Positions 36,104 through 44,169 of a stretch of DNA of 55,952 nt are shown here, in pieces (positions within the stretch are counted from its first letter, which is position 1; each line of letters opens with the position of its first letter). Source of the DNA: Pyrinomonas methylaliphatogenes (GTDB taxonomy: Bacteria; Acidobacteriota; Blastocatellia; Pyrinomonadales; Pyrinomonadaceae); NCBI RefSeq assembly GCF_000820845.2, contig NZ_CBXV010000009.1, positions 1 to 55,952 of the forward strand, given 5' to 3'. Made by a program: the position numbers and the translations under genes. The notes beneath the pieces are model-generated. The model made no database searches. It saw only the letters and a program-made list of their open reading frames with translations, and was not told where the DNA came from.

Positions 36104-36346
36104 ATGATGACCTTCAAGAATCTCGTTGAAGCATTCAAAAACGATTTTGGCGAGCAGCTCTGCCTGAAGGACTACCTCTTGGCCGATACGCGCATTCCCT
36201 GGGTATCCCTCTACGACCACTTGGCGCTGACGGATGGGTTGGCTCTTTTGCCGAGGGGTTCCTCCGGCACGGGAGGACGGTGGTGGATGTGTGCAGGGTG
36301 GCATGTTCAGGAGGTTATACATGCAAGAAATGGTGTTGAACCTTGA
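36104..36346 (+). pseudogene. Truncated gene start resembling a Cas10/Csx11-type HD region
   Basis: An open frame of 80 codons with a ribosome site (GAGAGG) before ATGATG. Residues about 1-50 look like real protein; IPWVSLYDHLALTDGLAL resembles the HD-domain segment (SLYDH...T) found near the start of large type III proteins (Cas10/Csx11) and Cas3-like proteins. After about residue 52 the sequence becomes Gly/Trp-rich and matches nothing plausible, and the frame runs into the cmr1 start. It is most simply the remaining 5' end of a deleted type III gene. The family link is tentative. Confidence 0.4.
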
Positions 36347-37550
36347 GACTGTGACCCCTCTATTTCTGGGCGGTGCCGATCCCCGTGGTATGCCGGAACT
36401 GCGGGCCGCTTCCGTCCGGGGCGCCCTGCGTTTCTGGCTCCGGGCCCTCTTGGGCGGCGTGATCGGGGATGGGAGCCTCGATGCCCTGCGCGAAGCAGAA
36501 TCTGCCGTCTTTGGAAGCACCGACAGCGCCTCCCCGGTGGTGGTGCAGGTTCACCACCATTATGCGCTTAGAACCGTGCCGTTCTCGCAATTGGCCGAAT
36601 GGGACAACCAAACGCGCAATTATGGCAAACCAGGTATTGCTTACTTGTTCTTTGCGGCAAGAGGGACTCGTACCGAACCCGAGCGATATGCGATTCAGGC
36701 GGGGACGTCTTTTGAACTTAAACTCCTGTTAAGGCCGGGGGCAAAGACTGATCATGCTTTTGAGAAAGCCTATGCGGCTCTATGGCTGTTGACACATCTG
36801 GGCGGCATCGGAGCTCGATCTCGGAGGGGTGCTGGAGGTCTCCAAGTGACAAAGATTATCGAGGCTACTAACTCGCTCTCTGGATTTCCTCCTCTGGAAG
36901 TGCAATCTGACACGCCTAAGGGACTTCAAAAAGAGTTGCAACAGGGCCTGAAACAGTTAAGGGAAATCCTAATGAGGATAACGGGGACGAGCGCAAACAT
37001 TACCCCACCATCTGCTTTTGATGTGCTCCACCCAGGTGCGTGCAAGATATGGGTGGTGGAAAAGGCCTTTGGATCTTGGAAAGATACGCTGGATTCGATT
37101 GGGCAACAGATGCAACGATTTCGCAATCGGCATCCACCGGATTACCAAAATGTAAAGAATGCTGTTCAAGGAAAACCTTTAATCCAACCAGTTCAACGGG
37201 CGGCATTCGGACTCCCGATCGTGTTCTTCTTCCGGTCCCTTTACAACCAATACCAGCAGCAAGGAATGAATGAACAACGAGCTCGTGCGGCAGCCACCGG
37301 GATTTTAGAAGCACGCGAGCATGATCGTCGAGCTTCGCCTCTTTTTATCCGGGTAACTCGTTTGATGAATGGTAAATATGCTTTAGTGCTAACCCTTTTC
37401 GAAGCAAAACTGTTGGAAGATGGGGAGAGACTAAAGTTGAAACGGCAAGGCCCTGAAGCTTTTGTGGATGCTCCCGATCTCTCCCTAATCAATGCCTTCA
37501 TCCAGGATATCCAGAATATTGCTCCTTGCTTGGAGGTCAAACTATGTTAA
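36321..37550 (+). CDS. cmr1: Type III-B Cmr1 (RAMP, Cas7-like)
   Basis: A 409-residue subunit of the Cmr effector complex, at the end of the crRNA-bound backbone near the target's 5' side. AGGAGG lies 6 bp before ATG 36321. The first strand and loop read LNLETVTPLFLGGADPRG, followed by LRAASVRGALRFWLRALLGG, the Cmr1 signature that places Arg in the RNA groove; GGIGARSRRGAGGLQV is the Gly-rich loop, and AAFGLPIVF is in the second RAMP domain. Codon use (CTG, CAG, CGG, GGG) differs from the genes to the left. The stop codon overlaps the start of cmr2. Confidence 0.93.
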   Translation: MQEMVLNLETVTPLFLGGADPRGMPELRAASVRGALRFWLRALLGGVIGDGSLDALREAESAVFGSTDSASPVVVQVHHHYALRTVPFSQLAEWDNQTRNYGKPGIAYLFFAARGTRTEPERYAIQAGTSFELKLLLRPGAKTDHAFEKAYAALWLLTHLGGIGARSRRGAGGLQVTKIIEATNSLSGFPPLEVQSDTPKGLQKELQQGLKQLREILMRITGTSANITPPSAFDVLHPGACKIWVVEKAFGSWKDTLDSIGQQMQRFRNRHPPDYQNVKNAVQGKPLIQPVQRAAFGLPIVFFFRSLYNQYQQQGMNEQRARAAATGILEAREHDRRASPLFIRVTRLMNGKYALVLTLFEAKLLEDGERLKLKRQGPEAFVDAPDLSLINAFIQDIQNIAPCLEVKLC

Positions 37551-40444
37551 CCCGCTGGACCCTCAAAATCATTGCCTTTCTCCACGACCCGCCGGGGAAG
37601 GCTCTGGTCTTACGGTCGGCACCCCACACGCCCCACGATAAGCTGGCGGAGGAGCTACAATGTATCGCTTTGGGACACCCTGCGACAGAAGATGAAAAAA
37701 GAGAGCGAGCGACTGAAAAAAAGCGAGCGACGAAAGCCGACCACATTGCTTCGGCGGCGGACCGGGTGAACTTTCCTGGAGGGACTACTGCATACTGGGA
37801 TCAGGGGGATCAGGTCGGGCCCAAACTGACCCATCCTCTTGCGGCAGAGGCGCAGTCTCAGCCCGTGCGCTTACCCTCTCGCAACCTTCAGAACCTGGAC
37901 AATGAGGTACAGACAGCCGCCGGTCAGCACATCCTCCAGCCCTGGGTCCAGCAACTAACCACGCAAGGTGATAAGGATAAGTACCTCTACTTCCGCATCT
38001 GGCGGCTTTTGTATGAGGAGCTTGCCCGGCGAACGAGCCTTAAAAGCTGGGTACGCCTTCTTCCGGCCGATACCCGCCAGCCCGATCATCCGTTAGAACA
38101 GCATCTCTCGATTTCGGCGGCGATTGCAGACGCCCTGCCGAATCCGGCGTTCCTGGTTTTCTCCATCGGCCCGGTTCAGGAGTTCATTGCGGCGGCCCGG
38201 CGCACTCAGGACCTCTGGATGGGGAGCTGGATTTTGTCCTACCTCTCCTGGAAGGCCATGGAAAGCCTGGCCAACGAATTCGGACCGGATGTAATCGTCT
38301 TCCCTTCGCTTCGAGGACAGCCCCTGTGCGATCGTTGGCTGCATAAAGACTATGGGCTGCCCTGTCAGCCCATGCCGGAAGACCTCAGCCGTCCCACCTT
38401 CCCGAATCGTTTCCTGGCTCTCCTGCCCGCCAGTGAAGCAGAAAGTTGGGCCCGAAAGGCTGAACGGGCCGTCCGGAGCGAATGGGAACGCCTGGTGCAA
38501 AAAGTCTACGACGCGCTCAAAAAGTCCAGCATTCTTCCGGCTGACCAGGAGACTGACCGGCTATGGCAGAGCCAGATCGAGAGCCTCTTGGAAGTGTACT
38601 GGGTAGTCTTCTCCTGGCCGGGGGCTAACCAGTCTGATAGCCTACGACAGGCTGACGAAGGAAAGGCGATTTATGAAAAGCTTTGCGCGCCTCCGCAGGA
38701 TTGGGAATTCCAGCGGATCTACGAGACGGTGAAACAGAGCGGTCAATATGACCCCAACTGGGGCACCGTGTATAGCCTTTTTTACGACCTGGCCGACCGA
38801 GCCTTCAACGCCCGAAAAAACCTGCGGAATTTCGGGCAGGCAGAGGAAACGGGTGACAAGTGCACCCAGTGCGGTCAACGGGCCGCTTTGCACTCCAGTA
38901 ACCTGGATAGTCGTGACTTCTGGGCACGAGTAGCCGAAAATCTGCGGAATCAGAATCGCTATGAGATAAAGCCTCACGGCAAAGAGCGACTCTGTGCCGT
39001 CTGCACGGTCAAACGCTTCATTCAGCGAGAGGTGCTGGAGCAGGAGTTCGGACTTCGAGGCGGCTTCCCCTCGATTAGCGAAATCGCCGCCGTTTCTTTT
39101 AAAAAGCGGGTGCTCGATGCTTTGAAAGAAGGGAAGCTGGAGGTTCGTCAAGCTCTGAAGCGTTTCCTCGACATCGCCCATCCTCGCCTGAAGACCGTAG
39201 CCCGGGGAGCTGTACCGTATCTGGAAAAGCTAATACCAAGTCCGGCTACCGGGGAAAAAGAACTGGCAGAAAAACTACCGGAAAAGGAACTAGCAGAAAA
39301 ACTACTGGAAATAGATGGGGAATGGCTCCATCTTGAATCTTGGACCCGGGAGCACCTCGAAGAGATCTGGCCGGGGGTTCGTGAGGACGACATTAGAGAG
39401 GCTCGTGAAGCCCTTCGCAACCTTTATCAGGTGGTGGATGCCAGGCCGTCCAAGTATTATGCCGTTTTGTACATGGACGGCGACCACATGGGGCGCTGGC
39501 TCAGCGGCACCCATGAAGGATTGGCCACGTTCGGCGATACCTGGCATCCGTCGGTTCGTAATCAGCTTGCAAACGCGCCGAACTGGCAAGGTCTCGCAGC
39601 GAGCAAGCGTGTGATTACGCCCGCTGTGCATGCTTCTATCTCGCAGGCGCTGGGGCGCTTCGCCCTCCAGCTTGTGCCCCATATCGTAGAAGAACGCCAT
39701 CCGGGCCGCCTCATCTACGCCGGCGGGGACGACGTGCTGGCCCTGGTACCGCTGGAAGAGGCGCTGGCTGTAGCCCGGGAACTGCGGGCCGCCTTCAGCG
39801 GGCATATCCGTTTTGAGAATGGTGATCTTCAGGTGTGCCTGGGGAACCCCGTCACTGGTTATGTAGAGTGGGGAGATGATGTCTTTCTCACCATGGGACC
39901 GGAGGCGACAGCGTCCATCGGGCTGGTCTTTGCCCATCATCTCCAGCCGTTGGACATGGTGTTGCAGGCTGTGCGCCGTGCCGAGCATACCGCTAAGCAC
40001 CGATACGGCCGCAACGCCCTGGCCGTGGAAGTCCTCAAGCGCTCCGGCGAGACCATAACGGTGGGCACGAAATGGAGCTATGACGGCACGTCAGACGTTG
40101 TGGTGCTTCTGATAGATGTGACAGAGCGCCTACAGAAAGACAAAATCAGCGGTAAGTGGGCCTATACGGTCCATGCGGAGGTAGCAGCGTTGGAGGAGCT
40201 CCCTGCCCAAGCCCAGCGCGCCGAGCTCAAACGCCTGCTCAAGCGACAGGCAGGCCAGAAACTCTCACGGGAGGAGAAAGAGGCTCAGGCAGAAGATCTC
40301 TCGAAGAAGCTCGTAGATTGGGCCCAGGCGATGGGAAAGCCTCGGCCTGATCCATGCGAACCCGAAAGGTCTCTTGTAGGTTTCAGCGAAATGAGCCGCT
40401 GGCTTCTGGCATGTAGCTTCATTGCCCGGGGAGGAGAAGTATGA
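37544..40444 (+). CDS. cmr2: Type III-B Cas10/Cmr2, large subunit with cyclase motif
   Basis: A 966-residue signature protein of III-B systems. The N-terminus has an HD-like site (FLHDPPGKAL, residues 12-21). A zinc-binding region is formed by CTQCG and CAVC (about 440-485). The palm domain has YMDGDHMGRWL and an intact GGDD (residues 727-730), the active site that makes cyclic oligoadenylate from ATP once target RNA is bound. An in-frame micro-repeat (KELAEKL twice, about 571-589) sits in a linker. ATG 37544 lies inside the cmr1 end, and the stop overlaps cmr3 (ATGA). With the CARF-HEPN gene downstream, a working second-messenger pathway is likely. Confidence 0.95.
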   Translation: MLTRWTLKIIAFLHDPPGKALVLRSAPHTPHDKLAEELQCIALGHPATEDEKRERATEKKRATKADHIASAADRVNFPGGTTAYWDQGDQVGPKLTHPLAAEAQSQPVRLPSRNLQNLDNEVQTAAGQHILQPWVQQLTTQGDKDKYLYFRIWRLLYEELARRTSLKSWVRLLPADTRQPDHPLEQHLSISAAIADALPNPAFLVFSIGPVQEFIAAARRTQDLWMGSWILSYLSWKAMESLANEFGPDVIVFPSLRGQPLCDRWLHKDYGLPCQPMPEDLSRPTFPNRFLALLPASEAESWARKAERAVRSEWERLVQKVYDALKKSSILPADQETDRLWQSQIESLLEVYWVVFSWPGANQSDSLRQADEGKAIYEKLCAPPQDWEFQRIYETVKQSGQYDPNWGTVYSLFYDLADRAFNARKNLRNFGQAEETGDKCTQCGQRAALHSSNLDSRDFWARVAENLRNQNRYEIKPHGKERLCAVCTVKRFIQREVLEQEFGLRGGFPSISEIAAVSFKKRVLDALKEGKLEVRQALKRFLDIAHPRLKTVARGAVPYLEKLIPSPATGEKELAEKLPEKELAEKLLEIDGEWLHLESWTREHLEEIWPGVREDDIREAREALRNLYQVVDARPSKYYAVLYMDGDHMGRWLSGTHEGLATFGDTWHPSVRNQLANAPNWQGLAASKRVITPAVHASISQALGRFALQLVPHIVEERHPGRLIYAGGDDVLALVPLEEALAVARELRAAFSGHIRFENGDLQVCLGNPVTGYVEWGDDVFLTMGPEATASIGLVFAHHLQPLDMVLQAVRRAEHTAKHRYGRNALAVEVLKRSGETITVGTKWSYDGTSDVVVLLIDVTERLQKDKISGKWAYTVHAEVAALEELPAQAQRAELKRLLKRQAGQKLSREEKEAQAEDLSKKLVDWAQAMGKPRPDPCEPERSLVGFSEMSRWLLACSFIARGGEV

Positions 40445-41577
40445 GCTTCGCTTTGGTCATACAGCCCCATGATGTCCTTCTTTTCCGGGATGGGAAGCCC
40501 TTCTCGGCGGGCACGGATATACGAGCCCGGAGCCTCTTCCCTCCGACGCCCTTCACGATCCAGGGGGCCATCCGGGCTCGGGTGCTCTTTTCCAGCGGCG
40601 TCAGCCCGGCAGACTATGCCCAAGGGACGATCCCAGCGGCCCAGCAACTGCATAACCTGATCGGCACTCCTCAGGGAGGCTACGGGCAACTTCGCTTGCG
40701 AGGACTTTTCCTGGCACGGCGGAAAAACGACCAGTGGGTGCGCTACTTTCCGGTACCGGCAGATGTGAAGCGCCTAAAGGGTTCCTACATACTTCTCAAA
40801 CCCTTGCAACAGCCTCAACACTCGTTCTGGCAGTCGAATCTCCCTGATAACCTGTTCACGCCGTGGCTTCGCACGACCGAGCATATAGAAGACGCACAGG
40901 GTTGGATCAGCGAGGAAGATCTGCGCCGTTACCTTGCGGGAAATGCTCCTCAGGAGGTGTTAGAAGAATCCTGCTTCGTCGAGCGGGAGCATCGGTTCGG
41001 GATCGCGCTGGAGCGAGCGCAACGCACGGTGCGGGAATCGTTCTTGTATCTGGCCGAATTCCTCCGACTCAAAGAAGGGGTGGCCTTCTGGGTAGAGGTA
41101 GAGGGCATTTCCCCGAGCCACCTGGGAGGGGACACGGGCTTCCTCCAGCTGGGCGGAGAGGCCCGTGCGGCCTATTACACGATACAACCTTCGGCAGTGA
41201 GCTCGCTCCCGAGTCCACCAAACCCCTTGCCGGAACGCTTCAAGGTGGTGCTCTTGACCCCTGCGTGGTTTTCCGATGGTTGGCAGCCGCAGGGCGGAAA
41301 CTGGGGACAGTTCTTTAACGGCTCCGTGCGGCTGGTTTCGGCCATCATCCCCCGCTACCAGCCGATCGGCGGAGCGTATGTGGACGACCAACGGCGGAAA
41401 GGGGCTTTCCAAAAGCCCATGCGCCGGTTTGTGCCCGCCGGAAGCGTGTATTTCTTTGAGCACGACGGCACGGCTTCCTGGGCTGGGCAGCCCTTCACAG
41501 AAACCCCTTCCGGGGAGGGGGACTACGGCCAGATCGGCTTTGGTACCTGTGTTATCGGCGAGTGGAACTATGCATAA
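40441..41577 (+). CDS. cmr3: Type III-B Cmr3 (Cas5-like RAMP)
   Basis: A 378-residue subunit that binds the 5' tag of the crRNA beside Cmr2. Typical opening: IQPHDVLLFRDGKPFSAG, then SLFPPTPFTIQGAIRARVL. EHRFGIALERAQRTV is a conserved Cmr3 segment, and GGSV-like loops (GAYVDDQRRKGAFQKPMRRFVPAGSVYFFE) complete the fold. Starts on an ATGA overlap with cmr2 and has GGAGGAG just upstream, so the two are translated together. Confidence 0.93.
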   Translation: MSFALVIQPHDVLLFRDGKPFSAGTDIRARSLFPPTPFTIQGAIRARVLFSSGVSPADYAQGTIPAAQQLHNLIGTPQGGYGQLRLRGLFLARRKNDQWVRYFPVPADVKRLKGSYILLKPLQQPQHSFWQSNLPDNLFTPWLRTTEHIEDAQGWISEEDLRRYLAGNAPQEVLEESCFVEREHRFGIALERAQRTVRESFLYLAEFLRLKEGVAFWVEVEGISPSHLGGDTGFLQLGGEARAAYYTIQPSAVSSLPSPPNPLPERFKVVLLTPAWFSDGWQPQGGNWGQFFNGSVRLVSAIIPRYQPIGGAYVDDQRRKGAFQKPMRRFVPAGSVYFFEHDGTASWAGQPFTETPSGEGDYGQIGFGTCVIGEWNYA

Positions 41578-41588
41578 AGGAGGTTGCT

Positions 41589-42590
41589 ATGTTTGACTGC
41601 GCAGGGATGCTTTTCCTGTATACCGAAACCCTGCTCCACGCAGGGAGCGGCACGAGCCTGGGTGTCGTGGACCTGCCCATCCAGCGAGAGCGCACCACGG
41701 GCTATCCCATGATCCAGGCTTCCGGGCTCAAAGGCTGCCTGCGGGATGTCATGATCCAGGCTTCCGGGCTCAAAGGCTGCCTGCGGGATGTGGCGGATAG
41801 TAACTGTCAGAAGGTGGAGATCGTTTTCGGCCCCGACACGCAGCGCGCATCCGATCACGCCGGGGCCCTTTCGGTGGGTGACGCCCGCATCCTGCTCTTT
41901 CCGGTGCGATCGCTAATGGGTGTCTTTGCCTGGGTCACGAGCCAGAACGTCCTGGCCCGCTTCAAGCGGGAGGCTATGATGGCAGGACTCTCAGTGGACT
42001 GGGATCCGCCTGGCCCGCCCAACGATAGCACAGCTTTGATTCAGGGCAACTTGCTGGTAGCGAATGGAAAGATCGTGCTGGAGGAGTTTGCCTTTACGGC
42101 GCAAACGGATAGTAGGGTGGAGGACATCGCAAAATGGCTCAAGGAAAACGCATTGCCCAGCGATAGCGAATACGCCTACTGGCGAGACACGCTGGAAAAA
42201 CGGCTCGTCATCCTGCCCGACAATGACTTTCAGTACTTCGTTCAGTTCTCTACGGAGGTCATCGCCCGGGTGCGGATTGACGACACCAAAAAGACCGTGG
42301 AGCGAGGCGGTCTTTGGACCGAGGAACATCTGCCCTCCGAAACGCTCCTGTATGCCACACTCTTTGCGAGCAAGCCTCGAGTGAAAGACGAGGAGTTGCC
42401 CGACGATTGGAAACAGGCAAATGACCGAGCTGGGAAGATTCTGGAATTCGTAAAGCAAGCTGTAGATGGCAAGCGCCTTCAGTTGGGCGGCGATGCCACC
42501 GTCGGGCGAGGCATCGTAAAAGTGCGCTTCGTAGAAGGACAAGCCCGAGCTCAGACAGCCAGTGCGGCTCAAAGGGGAGGTCAGCCATGA
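41589..42590 (+). CDS. cmr4: Type III-B Cmr4 (Cas7-like target-RNA slicer), with internal 14-residue duplication
   Basis: A 333-residue backbone subunit that cuts target RNA at 6-nt steps. AAAGGAGGT precedes ATG 41589. LHAGSGTSLGVVDLPIQRE holds the expected catalytic Asp (D28). Immediately after, the conserved RAMP helix MIQASGLKGCLRDV (41-54) is repeated perfectly at 55-68, from a 42-bp tandem duplication (41709-41750 and 41751-41792, one base different). The rest of the protein is normal and ends with LGGDATVGRGIVKV. The duplication is in frame, so the protein may work, but an additional helix at the RNA-binding core is odd. The stop overlaps cmr5. Confidence 0.93.
   Translation: MFDCAGMLFLYTETLLHAGSGTSLGVVDLPIQRERTTGYPMIQASGLKGCLRDVMIQASGLKGCLRDVADSNCQKVEIVFGPDTQRASDHAGALSVGDARILLFPVRSLMGVFAWVTSQNVLARFKREAMMAGLSVDWDPPGPPNDSTALIQGNLLVANGKIVLEEFAFTAQTDSRVEDIAKWLKENALPSDSEYAYWRDTLEKRLVILPDNDFQYFVQFSTEVIARVRIDDTKKTVERGGLWTEEHLPSETLLYATLFASKPRVKDEELPDDWKQANDRAGKILEFVKQAVDGKRLQLGGDATVGRGIVKVRFVEGQARAQTASAAQRGGQP
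41709..41792 (+). repeat. 42-bp tandem duplication within cmr4
   Basis: Two adjacent 42-bp units differ only at the last base (C or G). They encode the same 14 residues. The near-perfect identity means the duplication is recent or under gene conversion, or could be an assembly error. Confidence 0.95.
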
Positions 42591-43021
42591 GCGCGAAGTC
42601 CCTGCAAAAAACCCTGGAACAGGAGCGAGCCCAGCGGGCGTGGGTTTGTGTTCAGGAGGTCACGAACCAACCCCAGGACTTCAAGAAAAAATACGGCTCC
42701 CTGGCTCGCAAAGTCCCGATGCTGGTCCTCACGAACGGCCTGGGGCAGACGTTGGCGTTCCTCTTGTCCAAAGCGAAACGACATGAGCCAGAGAACAAAC
42801 GCAGTGTGGAGGCAAAAGCCCACGACCTTCTTTTTACCCACCTCTCGAACTGGGTTCTTGAGCAGGTAGCGCCCGGTACAGGCACCGGCAATCAGGACCT
42901 GCTTCAGTGGGTGCTTGCGAACGACAGCGTCGCCTACCGGCGGGCAACGAAGGAGGCATTGGCCTTTCTGAATTGGCTCAAACGCTTCGCCGAAGCTGAA
43001 CTGCCAACGGAGGAGGAGTAA
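42587..43021 (+). CDS. cmr5: Type III-B Cmr5 small subunit
   Basis: A 144-residue helical protein, the usual size for Cmr5, which lines the target-strand channel of the complex. KTLEQERAQRAWVCVQEV at the start and KVPMLVLTNGLGQTLAFLLSKA are characteristic (family: ...RA..A...V, then KLP..I..nGL...laFl). The start overlaps the cmr4 stop (ATGA) and the stop is 1 bp from cmr6. Confidence 0.93.
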   Translation: MSAKSLQKTLEQERAQRAWVCVQEVTNQPQDFKKKYGSLARKVPMLVLTNGLGQTLAFLLSKAKRHEPENKRSVEAKAHDLLFTHLSNWVLEQVAPGTGTGNQDLLQWVLANDSVAYRRATKEALAFLNWLKRFAEAELPTEEE

Positions 43022-43022
43022 C

Positions 43023-43859
43023 ATGCCAGGACCTCGTCATCCTCGCAGGGAACCACGAAGCCCAGAACACCCGGGTTCGTCTGAGAAGATGGCCCGGCAT
43101 TTTCCCCTACCGCTGGAGGAAGTGGCACATCAGGCCGTCGGCCTTCAAACCTGCCTCAATCCGGGTTTGTGGCTGGATCATTTCACCGAATGGGAGGAAC
43201 GACGTGGAGAGCTCAAGCGCGCAGAAGCCTCGGACAAGCGCCAGCGGATTCCCAGGTCTTTCAATTTTCCAGAGCTTTGTCAGTTGCTTTCAGCTTATAG
43301 AAACCGGTGGGACCGCATGCTAGACGCCTTGAGGACGCAGAACTACATCGTGCAAAAGTTCACCCTCCGTGCCGCCAGCCGCGTCATCGTGGGCCTGGGA
43401 GCTGAAAGCGTCTTAGAGACCAGCATTCGCCTGCACCGGATCTACGGCTTCCCCATCATTCCGGGCAGCGCGCTCAAGGGCGTGACCAAAGAGGGCAAAA
43501 ACGAAAGCGATCCCGTTTTTGTTGACATCTTTGGCAAGAGTCCTCCCGAGTCTCAAGCCGGCAAAGTCATCTTCTTTGACGCCATTCCGGCCAATCCGGC
43601 GAATCTGACCCTGGAGCTCGACGTGATGAACCCGCACTATGCTCCCTACTACCAAGGTGTAGCACCGCCAGCAGACTACCACAACCCTGTGCCTGTCTTT
43701 TTCCTTACCATTGGCCCGGGGAGCGAGTTTCTCTTTGCGGTGGCTTCGCGGGAGAAGCACCTGGCGGAAAGGGCCCGCGAGTGGCTTATAGAGGCCCTGA
43801 CGGAGATAGGCATCGGAGCAAAAACTGTGGCCGGTTATGGCCTGTGGGAGAGGTGGTGA
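43023..43859 (+). CDS. cmr6: Type III-B Cmr6 (RAMP, Cas7-like)
   Basis: A 278-residue backbone subunit at the crRNA 3' side. NLCLKF-like opening is replaced by a basic, Pro-rich N-terminus of about 28 residues. The core shows ASRVIVGLGAESVLETSIRLHRIYGFPIIPGSALKGVTKE, with the RAMP loop PGSALKG. GKVIFFDAIPA, LDVMNPHYAPYY and IGIGAKTVAGYGLWE (Gly-rich loop) are also typical. GGAGGAGG precedes the ATG and overlaps the cmr5 end. Confidence 0.93.
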   Translation: MPGPRHPRREPRSPEHPGSSEKMARHFPLPLEEVAHQAVGLQTCLNPGLWLDHFTEWEERRGELKRAEASDKRQRIPRSFNFPELCQLLSAYRNRWDRMLDALRTQNYIVQKFTLRAASRVIVGLGAESVLETSIRLHRIYGFPIIPGSALKGVTKEGKNESDPVFVDIFGKSPPESQAGKVIFFDAIPANPANLTLELDVMNPHYAPYYQGVAPPADYHNPVPVFFLTIGPGSEFLFAVASREKHLAERAREWLIEALTEIGIGAKTVAGYGLWERW

Positions 43860-44169
43860 CCAGACGCAGGAGGCCCTTGAGACCCACGAGCCGGATGTCC
43901 AGGAGCCGAAACCGGCCGCGCCTGAACCACTCGATGAGGCATCGCCCGGCACGCCTCGGATCCCGGCGCAGGTTGTCGACAATTCTCGAAAACCCATCCG
44001 GGTCAGGCTACTCGTCAAGGGTTATGAAGGAGACATTTTGGAATGCGGCGGCGTGGCGAACCCGGAGGCCTTTCCCGTTGGATCATACATATGGGTCCAG
44101 GCATCGGAGTTCGATAAGAAAACTCGGCGCATCAAGACAGTTCGCGTAGTTGGGATGTGGGAGCCATGA
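43837..44169 (+). CDS. Small unknown protein between cmr6 and the CARF-HEPN gene
   Basis: A 110-residue frame that overlaps the cmr6 end by 23 bp and whose TGA overlaps the ATG of the next gene. Residues 1-50 are Pro/Glu-rich and probably disordered. Residues about 51-110 (PIRVRLLVKGYEGDILECGG ... YIWVQASEFDKKTRRIKTV) look like a small all-beta, OB-like domain ending in VVGMWEP. I do not recognise the family. Tight coupling on both sides suggests a role with the III-B complex or the ribonuclease, such as a regulator or adaptor. The start could be elsewhere because the ATG lacks a clear ribosome site. Confidence 0.6.
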   Translation: MACGRGGDQTQEALETHEPDVQEPKPAAPEPLDEASPGTPRIPAQVVDNSRKPIRVRLLVKGYEGDILECGGVANPEAFPVGSYIWVQASEFDKKTRRIKTVRVVGMWEP

